In this document: positions 22,365 through 32,610 of the stretch, one piece after another | Position numbering within the stretch: the first letter of the stretch is position 1 | Layout: every line of letters starts with the position of its first letter | Source of the DNA: Odontocerum albicorne | Lineage: Eukaryota > Arthropoda > Insecta > Trichoptera > Odontoceridae | Direction: 5' to 3' | DNA: 64,000 nt | Assembly: GCA_949825065.1 (NCBI GenBank) | Contig: OX463849.1 | Coordinates: forward strand, 39,957,852-40,021,851 | The notes under the pieces: model-generated | Seen by the model: the letters and a program-made list of their open reading frames with translations, nothing else | Databases searched by the model: none | Told to the model about the DNA's origin: nothing | Translations under genes and position numbers: made by a program

Positions 22365-23875
22365 TCTATATAAATAAAAATGTAAATGTTCGTTAACTAA
22401 AAATCTCCAATCTCCGAAAGTTCTTCACGGATTGCTTTGAAATTTTGACAGTTTCATTTTGATTTCGAATATTAAATATTAAATAATTAAATAATAAATA
22501 ATAAATATTAAATCATAAATATTAAATTATAAATATAAAAAAGTATATAAAACAGACGATATAATGGGAGCGCTCTCTGTTGAACGTAACGGCAATCTAG
22601 CTATACTAAATATTTTATGCGTCATTTCGTCAAGTGTGCGTTGTTGACATCTCGTTGTTTCACTTCGTTTTTTCAGTGCAATTAGCGGTGAAATTGAATT
22701 GTGTTGATTAATTTTCATTTGAATTCAACGCATGTGCCTCAAATTCGTTTGAATTCAAACCATTTCACGGCTATGCCCCTCAGAACCTTCAAAACCTCTC
22801 AAGAAAAATTAAAATTAACTGTGTAAAAAAATCATTAAGTGTTAAAACTTCTTTTTCTACATCTTTCCAGTATCTAAACAGTTTTTTTTTCATAACATAA
22901 ACATAAATAAATGGCCAATACAATAAATCAAACAAGGTAAATATTTTCAATGAAACCAGTATTTTAGATTTTATAGAGAAAAAAATCGTTTTTCTCCATA
23001 AAGTCTAAAATGTAATTAATGACTTTTCCCTTAACAACGACGATATGTATGTTTTATACATTTATATGTTTATACATTTGAATTATTAAAAGTTTCAAGT
23101 GTTTCATGCAACTAACGTAAACTTTTGACAAACGTCACATTTTTGCAAATTTGTAACAAGATGTATTAATTTGTCATTATTGTTAGTTTTTTGTAATGTA
23201 TTTACCTAAATAACTTGCTATTTATTAGAATCGAGCCTTATATTAAAGTCGATAAAATAATTAAAATTACTGAACGTCGTTACAAGGTTGTATTGGGGCA
23301 AATTTGTCAACTGTCATAGGACTCGTCCTAGAGTTTCCGAAACATTATTACATTATTCAGAAACATCAAACCGAATATGTGATTAATTTGATCCCTTTCT
23401 TCCAGAGACGCCAAGAAATGTACTGAGGGAATCCACCAAGCCAAAGAGAAAAACAACTGCCTTTGAAGGGAAATACGAGTATTTCGTTAATATTTTTTTT
23501 TTGTTTTTTAGTTCGTGTATTTTATTTTTTTAATGTTTCGCAATTTTATATGTTTTTGTTATAACTTTCTTTCTTCTTTTTCAGTGCAATCGATCTGCTT
23601 AAGTTCATCAAAATGTCGAGGAAGCAGCAGAGCGACGTGTAGCCAGACTTGAGGATGCACGGTTGCGAGCACGGCGATCACGTTCTGCAGCTTCAGATCT
23701 GCTTCGTTCTCAACAGAATGAACGCGACAGGCTGAGAGTGGCTGAAAGACGTCAAAAATATTGTATGCTCAAAAGCATTGTGAAATTAAACATATTAGAA
23801 ACGTGTGCTTTCTCTTTTCTTTCTTTTCCATTTAACCAGACTTAGCCACAGCAACGCGTGGCCGGGTACAGCTAG
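22365..23875 (+). mobile_element. Helitron-like element (copy B), non-autonomous
   Basis: The 5' end is TCTATATAAATAAAAATG. The 3' end is a hairpin GCCAC-agcaacgc-GTGGC (23844-23861) followed shortly by CTAG (23872-23875) and a T. TC...hairpin...CTRR and no target duplication are the Helitron hallmarks. Near the 3' end (23600-23760) a frame rich in RLEDARLRARRSRSA and NERDRLRVAERR resembles the arginine-rich N-terminus of some insect Helitron proteins. No Rep or helicase domain is present. A half MITE lies inside (23196-23345). Confidence 0.75.
23196..23345 (+). repeat. Half of the 215-bp TIR MITE
   Basis: This matches the right part of the element at 59918-60132: the core gtatttacctaaataacttg, then aggttgtattggggcaaatt and the TIR up to tttccgaaac. 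The left TIR is missing. It lies inside the Helitron copy. Confidence 0.75.
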
Positions 23876-24013
23876 TTATTAAATAATTTCTATTTACGTG
23901 GTTTTCTATTTATGCGCTGTTTTAATATAACGCACTAAAAACTAATCTTGTTTTGCAACTAAGAAATAACCTTTTTATCTTTATTTGTGTGAACTTTAGT
24001 AAACGTGGTTATC

Positions 24014-25207
24014 AGACTCATAATCTCATTTGTCGCTCACAAAGAAATAAAAAAACTCAAAGTTTATTTCTCATGAATATGCAATTCTGCGTATGGTTTG
24101 TGATTAACCAGACTTATAATCTCATTCATCGCGCCTAATGAAATACAAAAAACTCCAAGTTAGTTTCTTATGAATATGCAATTTTTAGGTTTGTGATTAA
24201 CACTTCCCTTACTGTGCTAAAAAATTACGCCAGTAACGGTGTTGGACACTGAGGGTACAGTAAACATGTATGTTTTAAATTCAAATTATGCAAAATCTAT
24301 TAGTTTTTTTTTGTAATTAGCTATAAACATCATTTTATTATGTAATAAAATGTCGAATAATATAAAATAAGTGTAAGAAATGATAAAATAAGAGTTGAAA
24401 CAGAGAGGTGACATTTCTATAAGAATATAATTTTCCAACTGCGTCGTTCGGTCTGCGCAACGTTCAGAATGCGCATGACTGAAAAGAGGTCTCCAACCTT
24501 TTAAAAAAAAATCATAAAATTATACAATAAAATGTAGCGTGTATTTTTGGCAATAAAAATATAATTCGAATTAAGACAATAATTAAAATATTAACAAAAT
24601 ATAAAATGAATATATAAATTCAAAAATAATAATATAAAAACAAACACGAAATTCAAATCAATAAAATATGCCATTTGGAAAATATAAACACTTTGAAAAT
24701 AGGTCAAAATTTGAAAATAGGACAAACATATCATAAAATCAAAATTTAATCCTGTGGACAAAGTCTATCGCAATTGGGGCACGAAATAACTTTTGTTTCT
24801 ATTCTATGTACTAAACACACAGGTGTTCGATAAAACTGGTAACCAATCCCTGGAACGAATGTACTCGTAAAATATTAACTGTCAAAAAAGAATGAGTCAT
24901 ACGGAGTGTTTTGACATTTCGTCAATTCTCGATTTAATGTCATTCATTTCTGTTGATATTTATTAATGATTTTATTTCGTAATGACATCATTCAAATCAT
25001 AGAGGTTTCGATGAGGAATACATAAAGTATGAAGACCCTGCAAGCAGTATATTTCGAGAAATTAAATAAAATATACGTCTTGGTCACTCTTGTCCGTTCA
25101 CAGATTGGCAAGGGTTAATCAGTCGTAATCTCATTCATTGCTCACAATGAAATAAAAAAAAACTGAACGTTTGTTTCTTATCTTATCCATTTCTGCGTTT
25201 GTGGTTA
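24014..25207. repeat. ~90-bp tandem repeat x 3, split by a TTAA insertion
   Basis: Units at 24014-24107, 24108-24196 and 25119-25207 share cataatctcatt, aatgaaataaaaaaa, gtttatttct and gtttgtg(a/g)ttaa. The third is displaced by the insertion at 24201-25114. Confidence 0.75.
24201..25114. mobile_element. TTAA-flanked insertion, piggyBac-type (non-coding)
   Basis: TTAA occurs at both junctions (24197-24200 and 25115-25118), and the flanks are adjacent units of one tandem repeat. The inserted 914 bases are therefore delimited by the array itself. The ends are CACTTCCCTTACTGTG and, inverted, CCCTTGCCAATCTGTG, so the TIRs are weak. The interior is A-rich with no transposase. Confidence 0.55.
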
Positions 25208-25209
25208 AG

Positions 25210-26095
25210 TTATATATTTATAAGAAACGTTACTAGTTATTCTTATGAAACATTACATAATCAAGTTGGAATAACCCTCGAAGCTCTTCGGCCATCAAAC
25301 AATACAAACATGTTTTTGTATAGACGAATGAGTTCGCTTCAGGTTATCTCAACCTTTTTCTTATTTAAGAATATCTCTTTTAAATCAAGTTTCAATCTCT
25401 TGACTAAAATAGAATATAATTTTTGGGTGTTCCATTCGACAGTCGCCTGTGATTTGATGATCTAGAATATAGATCTAGTCAGTTCAAAAATGATTGGCCA
25501 TCCTGCATTCTAATTTATGAAGTCAGAACTCTGAGAAAATAGTCTTTGTAAAATATGTGGTCTTCGCGAGAGCTCCTTTCAAAAGTCGGCCGGCCCATGC
25601 ATGCGACAACGTGTGAGATACGTAATATCTCGCAAGCCATGACGGCATGCACGGGCGAAAATAGGCCCTTACGATGAGCGACTGGCCGCACATAAGGAGC
25701 GCAAAACGTCAAAAAATACATGCTCAGTTTGTTGAACGTCAACTGTCTTTTACTTACAACCAACTTCTACCTGCTAAAGAGGAATCTCTTCACCCTGCTA
25801 CTTTTCACCGGAAAAGCATAAAGTGAGCCGAAATCTCCGAGTATTGAGCGGCGCTATTCACCTATTCTACAGTATTTGTACGGTGCTGTACAAGTGGTCC
25901 TTCGAGACGGATGTGCTGCATTACTGTGCCGTACAAAGTGGTCCTTCGAGCCGGATCTGCTGCATTTCTGTGCCGTACAGTTTTTGTTAATGTGTGACTT
26001 TAAATTACAGCTTGACAAACGATGAAGATTATGGGACAAACAAAATAAGTTGTTTTTCGGTACTTGATGTTTTTTTAATATCGAAAAGAAAAATT
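25210..26095. other. No gene seen; one ~50-bp tandem duplication
   Basis: Around 25880-25980 two copies of a unit with gtggtccttcgag and tgctgcatt lie in tandem. A CG-rich stretch at 25575-25700 has minus-strand open frame 25515-25763 but no motif. The rest is AT-rich. Confidence 0.45.
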
Positions 26096-26099
26096 TTTT

Positions 26100-27958
26100 T
26101 TTTTAAATATAACATATATACAGCGTAAGGTGACGATGCAATAAACGATTGTGTGCGTCAAATTTGGTTTAAAAATTCCCTAATAGTGATATGGCACTTG
26201 AAGATGTACGCTGTGAAAAATTGATACCCATTGATGACGACCAAATCAAGTCTGATCGATAATAACCAACATTCTATGATACGAGAGATTTCTGAGACAC
26301 TGAAAAATCGAAAACCACTATCCACGAGGATTTGTGCAATTTCGCGTTTTAGTTTTGCTTAAAATAACAAATTGAAATGTTTATCAAACTACCTCGGATT
26401 ACAAATACTTAATAGTATTTGTAATCTGAGGTAATAACTCTCACATTTAAAATCACTTATATAGTATGTACTAATATTAAACGCATATGCTAATAATTTT
26501 GGGTAGGCAGCGATTAGGTAGTGAAGACAATAAATTCTGATTACAAAGTCTTAAAATGAAACCAAGTGTGAACCAAAACCGAGATGCCCTATCGCTTTTC
26601 GTTTATTCGTTATTTCTTCCACGAACTACAAAAATTACTTTCCAGACAACCCAATATATTTCCCTTATAAGTTTTATGGCTCTAGTTTTACAGATAACTT
26701 ACTATATTAAAGATAATATGAACTTGTTGAGTTCCTATTTGTTTATTCGAGTAATGTGCTTGGACCAGTTTGTTAAAGCTGTGACTGAATTGATCATGAT
26801 CTCGACTTATTTTATTTTTTTCGTATGCTTCTTAATTTAGTAAGGCAAAGCCTTTAATGTTGCATGTGTCAACGAATATCAATTAATAAACCTTTTGAAA
26901 TAATGATTTCATCTAACTCACTTCCAAAACTTTTTTGGCTCACCCCCCCTTTTAAAACATATTTTTTTGATCGCCCCCCTGGGGAAAACTTTATCTCTAT
27001 CTCAACTAATAATAAAGTTATAAATGTAGCTGTGTCTGCATCATTTTATTTAAATTTTACCAATTTTCAAACAGTCTAATAGTGATTTAAAACTTATTAA
27101 ATTTCTATAGTATTGTACAGTATACTTAACACAATATGCACAGATTCCTGCTGCTGCGAGCTGGACTTGTAAGAACCCGTGTAAGTCGAAAGTGCGCGCA
27201 ACTACAAACATGCTGACATTCGCTTTATATGACTGCGAATGGTTGATATGTATCAGTCTTGCGACGATGCATGACTAAGTGTGTCTTAATAGTCAAATGG
27301 ATGTGTTTGCTTAAAAAATCTTATGGAAAGAATTTTTTAAGCGTTTTCTTATTGCCCCTGGAGCTAGCAAGTCTACTGCTCTTGCCTACTGCCCCTGGGG
27401 CTAGTAACGCCCCCCTCTCCCCCCAGCGCCCATTTTGGGAAAATATGATCTAACTAATAAAGAAATAAGGAATAAACGATAAGCGATAGGGCATCTCGGC
27501 TTTGGTTCACACTTGGTTTAATTTAAAGACTTTTTTAATCAGAATTTATTATCTTCACTACCTAATCGCTGCCTACCCCAAATTATTAGTATATGCGTTT
27601 AATATTAGTACATATAAGTGATTTTGTATGTGAGAGTTATTACCTCAGATTACAAATACTACAAAGTATTTGTAATCCGAGATGGTTTGATAAACATTTC
27701 AATTTGTTATTTTAAGCAAAACTAAAACGCAAAATTGCACAAATCCTCGTGGATAGTGGTTTTGATATTTTCAGTTTCTCAGCAATCTCTCGTGTCGTGG
27801 AAGGCTGGTAGTTCTTGATCAGACTTGATTTGGTCGTCACAGTGGTAGTTGGTCTTCCAGAGTGGACACCATCTTCGAGTGTTGTATCACCATTATGGAT
27901 TTTAAAAACCATATTTGACGTACACGATCGGGTATTGCATCGCCACCATATACTATAT
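26100..27958. mobile_element. Large fold-back with ~510-bp arms (mariner family C relic)
   Basis: Arms at about 26100-26625 and 27450-27958 are reverse complements with scattered mismatches; exact stretches include gcttaaaataacaaattgaa and ggcagcgattaggtagtgaa. Each arm carries a mariner N-terminal HTH relic pointing inwards. The right arm on the minus strand reads KIHNGDTTLEDGVHSGRP and STTREIAEKLKISK; the left arm is more decayed. Each arm also has its own small hairpin. The loop of about 825 bases holds C-rich tracts and no recognisable gene; its ORFs are not supported. Confidence 0.75.
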
Positions 27959-28260
27959 AAAATATATTTTTGGCTAATGTCGCATTTTTACTTTATGGTA
28001 GTAAAAAAATCATTTAACACTAAAACGACACCTTTTGTTCTATCTTCACTTTGACACAAAAACCACTCGAGCAATTTGGGTACATAAAATGTCTGTAAAA
28101 ATGCGCTTCACTATTTATTACCTTCATAATAATATACATTCAGCATGTTTGGAATGAAGTTACCAACGAAAGTTTCGTTTTAACGAAATCTATCTGAGAA
28201 ATATGAGACTACATTCTGGATAATATATTATTTACACACAATCGAAAAATATGTGCCCAG
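27959..28260 (-). pseudogene. 5' flank of a mariner family C relic
   Basis: The sequence continues from the right arm of the fold-back. It matches 36200-36400 and 42416-42540, sharing a ttcataataat(a/g)ta.att block and a block ending atctatc(t/c)(g/a)agaaa. It is the non-coding 5' part of the family, with no TIR I can define. Confidence 0.45.
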
Positions 28261-29262
28261 ATGCATATATTATTGAAAGGAGTTACACATTTTAAATTGT
28301 AACATTTTAGAAATTGTCAAATGTTTGTTACGAAATTGTGGCAAAATTCCGACGATTAATGAAAAAAAAATATTAACAATTTATATTGTTGAGAAGATCT
28401 GTTCAAGATTATACACAGCCAATCGTGATTCACTATACTCGTATTGACATTGAAAGAAAAAAATACTAAGTCGAACCTAAATGATTTACTAAAATGATAC
28501 TTATATGTTGTTATAATAAGAACATTTTTGAAAAACTATAATAACAGCAGAAGCATTTTTTTCATGACTTACTATAAAACAGTATCTACCATCTAAACGA
28601 TACGGTATATTTTATCTTGAGCTCATTTGAAATAAGAGTGGCTTTAGCATTTAGTTTTGAACGTGCATGTTTGTTTTTCTTTATTTTTACTGTCGCCAAA
28701 GCAGATGAACACTGAATACAGCGTCCATTTAAAAGCAGTCGCCGATGAAGTTTTGCGCGATGATGTTGTGTTTAAGAAGTGAGTCTGCTGGAAATTAAAT
28801 GTTTAAAACTGGTTTTACCCAATCAAAAATATAATTGTTACATTCTCTATATTAACTTTTTGAATATTTCATCCTTCAATAAAGGGTTTTATTTGAAATT
28901 CTGTGATATTTTGAATATTTATTAGTGTTATTAACGACTATTGAGGAGCCGAGAAGCGTCGTTTCATACTAAAAAAAACATAAAAGTGTAAAAAAAAAAC
29001 AATATTCTAAAATTGTGAAATATATGAGTTCACATTATCTACAGAGAGGCAACAATTTCACAGCTTCAAAATGCTTTTAGCAGGTTAGTGTTTGATTTTG
29101 TTTTCATTTGTTTGGATAGAGATGTAACAACAACTGACAACAGTCAATTTATTGGTAACATTCCAAGTTTATGAATGGGTTGTAATATTATATTAGTTTC
29201 GTTGTATTCAGTATAATCTAGCGGGTTTATTGCTATCTGACAATCACTTCCAACCATTGAAA
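28261..29262. other. No gene seen
   Basis: AT-rich spacer, without open frames or terminal repeats that I can support. Confidence 0.5.
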
Positions 29263-29470
29263 GATTCGCAAGTTGCAGTTTCTAGGTCACATGATGAGGG
29301 GCTCAAAACAACAGATCATCCAAGGGAAAATAAATGGCAAGGCAGAGAAAGACGCCGTATCTTTTGGCTTTAGAACTTGTAGAAGTGGTTTGGGTGCGGT
29401 TTTACCAAGTGTTTCGGTCTGCGTTGAAGATAAGTATACCTCTGATGGTGGCCAACCTCCAATAAAACCT
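29263..29470 (+). pseudogene. LINE RT C-terminal relic
   Basis: The frame starts RKLQFLGHMMRGSKQQIIQG and KINGK. It then shifts to a second frame with ISIPLMVANLQ at the end. This is the order of the LINE tail L-G-H-x-M-R, Q-G-K-x-x-G-K, and A-M-M-I-A-N. One or two frameshifts separate the blocks. Confidence 0.6.
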
Positions 29471-29589
29471 CAAGAAAATGAAAATAATGCCCAAAAAATA
29501 ATAAATTCTGTTGGTTGGAAGAAAATGTAATATACCAATTAGCCATTGTATAATATTACAACGAAACTATACTACAATACAAAGGTCTT

Positions 29590-29900
29590 TGACATTTCGT
29601 GAATTTTCTGGAAAGTATTGTAATTTTGAGTTTTTAGGTCAAATTGAAATGCAAAGTTAACCAAATACTCGTAGATGGTTGTTCTCAATTTTTCAGTATC
29701 AGTATTTTTCATAAAAGTCTTGATTTGGTCGTCATCTGCGGTAATCAGCCTTCCAGAGTTGTATCATCATTATATTCGAGTGTTGTATCGCCATTACGGA
29801 TGTTTTTATACCATATTTGATAATTTTTTGCAACATCGCTATACATTTAGTAAAAAATACATTGATTTAGTCTTGGAGGACTGTTATCAGAAGTTGTTAG
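29590..29900 (-). pseudogene. Mariner family C N-terminal relic
   Basis: The minus strand aligns with 27712-27958: a gaagg-less version of the DDQIK(S/T) region, a GNTTLE-like block at 29760-29810, and IWYKNI. Gaps and stops are frequent. The ORF on the plus strand (29675-29950) is its shadow. Confidence 0.5.
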
Positions 29901-30085
29901 TAAATTTGACCCCATTTTATGTAAAAATGTATAAATTGCTGTTAATATAATTTTTATTTTCGTAATCGCTAAATAACGTTGCTAGTATATTTGTGAAATA
30001 TTGAAACAAAGTAATAATAGAGATATAACAATTATCTCAATATGAGTTCTAATGCATTGAATAAATATGTTAAAAATAAACTTAA

Positions 30086-30898
30086 GGGGGTATTCTCATT
30101 TCATGGGACGAAAAATGAACGATTTTTGAGTTTTTTTTTCAGTCAACGACTTATTCTTTAAATTGTTTTTTTAGACATATTTATTTATCTTTTAAGAACA
30201 TTTTCATAAAAGTTCATGATAAAATAAATTAATATTTTTGTTGTTATGAAGTCGGAACTAATGTCCATTATGCACGTAATTGTGGCAGTTGTATTCGTCT
30301 GAATTTAAAAAAAAATCCGTGTTACTCAGAAAGCACGTGGCTATGGCCGGTACTAGAATAATAAAATAATAATAATAAAAAAAAAATGGCGGCTTGTTGG
30401 AATTACATTTTTTTTTGTCTTTAGAGGAGTGAAAACAATCGAAAAAAATGAATCGATTGAAATAATTCTAGTACCGGCTAAAGAGAGAAGTATAACAAAG
30501 AGAATAAGTACTTATTCATTAAAATCGGTTAATTCGTTTCGGAGTTATTACGGGGAATAGTTTAAAAAAAGGGATTTTTCAGGAAACGCTTTTAAAGAGT
30601 CAAGTGCGATTATTACACGAATTAAAGTAAATATTTTCAACTTACTGTTAATCAGCAATTCCAGGGCCATATAAACTTGTTTAAAAATCCCTTCTTTACA
30701 CGACAAACTAAATATCAATTCATCATTACAAGAAATCCTATTGAACGAGAATTCTTGGAAAATAATGCTACTGCCATAACAATAGAGGATCTGTCAGCTG
30801 CGAAGCTTAGGTCATTTTTCGACCAGCGCGCGCTCGACTATAAACCCTCATAACTTTTCGAATTTTCAAGATTTTTGAACAATTCTTACTGGAAATTA
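30086..30898. mobile_element. TTAA element, copy 1 (3'-truncated)
   Basis: TTAA (30082-30085) is followed by gggggtattctcatttcatg. The rest matches, in reverse, 43170-43955: the gtaccggc block, cgtgtaaagaaggg in reverse and ttttcgaatttt. It breaks off at about 30898 before a C run. No coding sequence. Confidence 0.65.
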
Positions 30899-30939
30899 AA
30901 CCAATTAAACCCCCCCCCCCCACTCTGTTATGGGAGACA

Positions 30940-31620
30940 AAATATGTATTCATTCAGCGCGATCAACAGAAGATCGAAATCTTATAATACTAGCCCGCTT
31001 CTAAAAAGTCTACATTGGCTTAAATGTTGCGAATGGATTGATTTCAAACTTTGTCTGTTTTAAAGGGATATCTCCATTTGTTCTTTTGAATCTGTGTTTG
31101 AGAGATGTTCTTTTGACTCTGTGTCTAAGAGATATTCCTTTGAAGATGGGAAAACTTTGAGGTCGATTTCTTCTTCATCTAATAAATTGATTGTTCCAAA
31201 TCGATTCTATAGGGTTGGGTATTATGATCGAACTTTTGAAGTTGTTGGTTCCGTGGCGTGGAATGATCTGCCTTTTAATGTTAAGATATATGGGTGGCGT
31301 GCGCAACTTTAGGAAGCACTTGAAGACATCCCTTTTTGGGAAGTCTTATCAAAATTGAGGATTATATACGAACATTACACACAATTTCTTACTTTGGTAT
31401 ACTTTCTGCGTTTTTTTTAACCAAATTTGTAAATGATGTTTTTCTTAACATATGTAGATGCGGGAAAATGCGTAATTATTTTTGTAGTACATATTTTTAA
31501 TTTGTGAATAATACTGGGCTCGAAACCCTAATTAGAGTGCATTTGAGGAAGGTCTGCTCTCTAAATTGTCCTTGTTTTATTATTATTATCATCATGATGG
31601 CGTTGAGAAGATGTGTACGG
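30940..31620 (+). pseudogene. CR1/L2-like LINE 3' end
   Basis: Frames give SLHWLKCCEWIDFKLCLF, a block typical of the CR1/L2 RT tail (L-H-W-L-x-V-x-x-R-I-x-F-K). They then give VPNRFYRVGYYDRTFEVVGS and AWNDLPFNVK, with KTSLFGKSYQN at the stop (31356 area). The 3' flank includes a tctgctctct block and an ATT-type microsatellite (31575-31590), as at 55650-55740. Two to three frameshifts. Related tails are at 41600-41710 and 55650-56065. Confidence 0.65.
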
Positions 31621-31624
31621 TCGA

Positions 31625-32610
31625 GAGTATTATAAATTTGTTCGTCAACTGTGCCTTAGACCCGAATTTAAAGTACGACCTTAAAACTAAATACTAAATC
31701 GTAACTATTTGAATTTCTAAATAGCGTTTTTAAATAAGGGACTTACTTGGTTTCATTACTTCACTTTAAAGTTTATAGCGTATGCGGTCTGACTCTGAAT
31801 ACATTTCACGATATTTTAAGCTTGGAAGTTAGTATTTTGTTTCATATTTAGGCCGGACTATGAATTCGCGCGTATTAGTAAAAAGAGTGGACTGGCAAGA
31901 GTAGTTGTTCATAGAAAATAATTTTCTTAGATTTCACGGTTTTTTCTTAGTTTAACAACCAGTTCGAGTCTCGATTTTATGTGTGACTTTTAGAAAAGGA
32001 AATATCTGTCATTAAAATTTTAAATAACAAACATAATTCTTTTTTTGTAAAACATCACAAGTAATTTACAGTAAAATGTGCAATTGGTTTTTCCGGACGA
32101 ATTTTTTGAGACATCTGTTATATTTGACAACTGTTTTTTTTTTTATATTTCAATATTTTTCCTGAAATTAAGTAAAGGACCGTAACTAGAAAATGTGCCG
32201 CCTTTAAGCTAAAATATCAACACGAACATATCGTAATGTTTTTCATTCTTCTTCAATATTGCGTGATATTTAATATCTATTATTCAGTGGCGGACTGACA
32301 ATGAAAATATACCAGATAAATATTTTGAAGTTGTCCCCTTTATTTGACATCTTGCGTCGGCCGGTCTCGCCCTCTGATTGTTGAGGAGTGTATCTCGATT
32401 GGGAGAATGTTACGATATGAACCTATTTATTTTGATAGTTTATCTCTCATATGTATTTTTCTTTTCTGTTGTCGTAATATATATGTGTATTTTCAGGATA
32501 TATTATATATCCTGAAAATACACTTTTTTAATATTAATTAAATTTTTTGTGTAATATACTTTACGTACCCCTCTACCCACTCCTAAATGTTTGTTTTTTT
32601 ATATTATACA
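31625..32610. other. No gene seen; contains a perfect hairpin
   Basis: AT-rich spacer with T runs. A perfect 18-bp stem with a 3-base loop lies at 32485-32523. The ORF at 32344-32541 reads through the hairpin and has no motif. Confidence 0.5.

Noticed and set aside
26556..27079. Two ORFs in the fold-back loop as genes
   Set aside because: They are hydrophobic or low-complexity translations of AT-rich DNA, the first overlaps the inverted arm, and there is no domain or splice signal.
29666..29673. TACTCGTA as an excision footprint at this site
   Set aside because: The homologous mariner relic at about 27743-27756 reads aaatcctcgtggat, so here the octamer probably came from point substitutions. 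It shows that not every copy of the octamer is a footprint.
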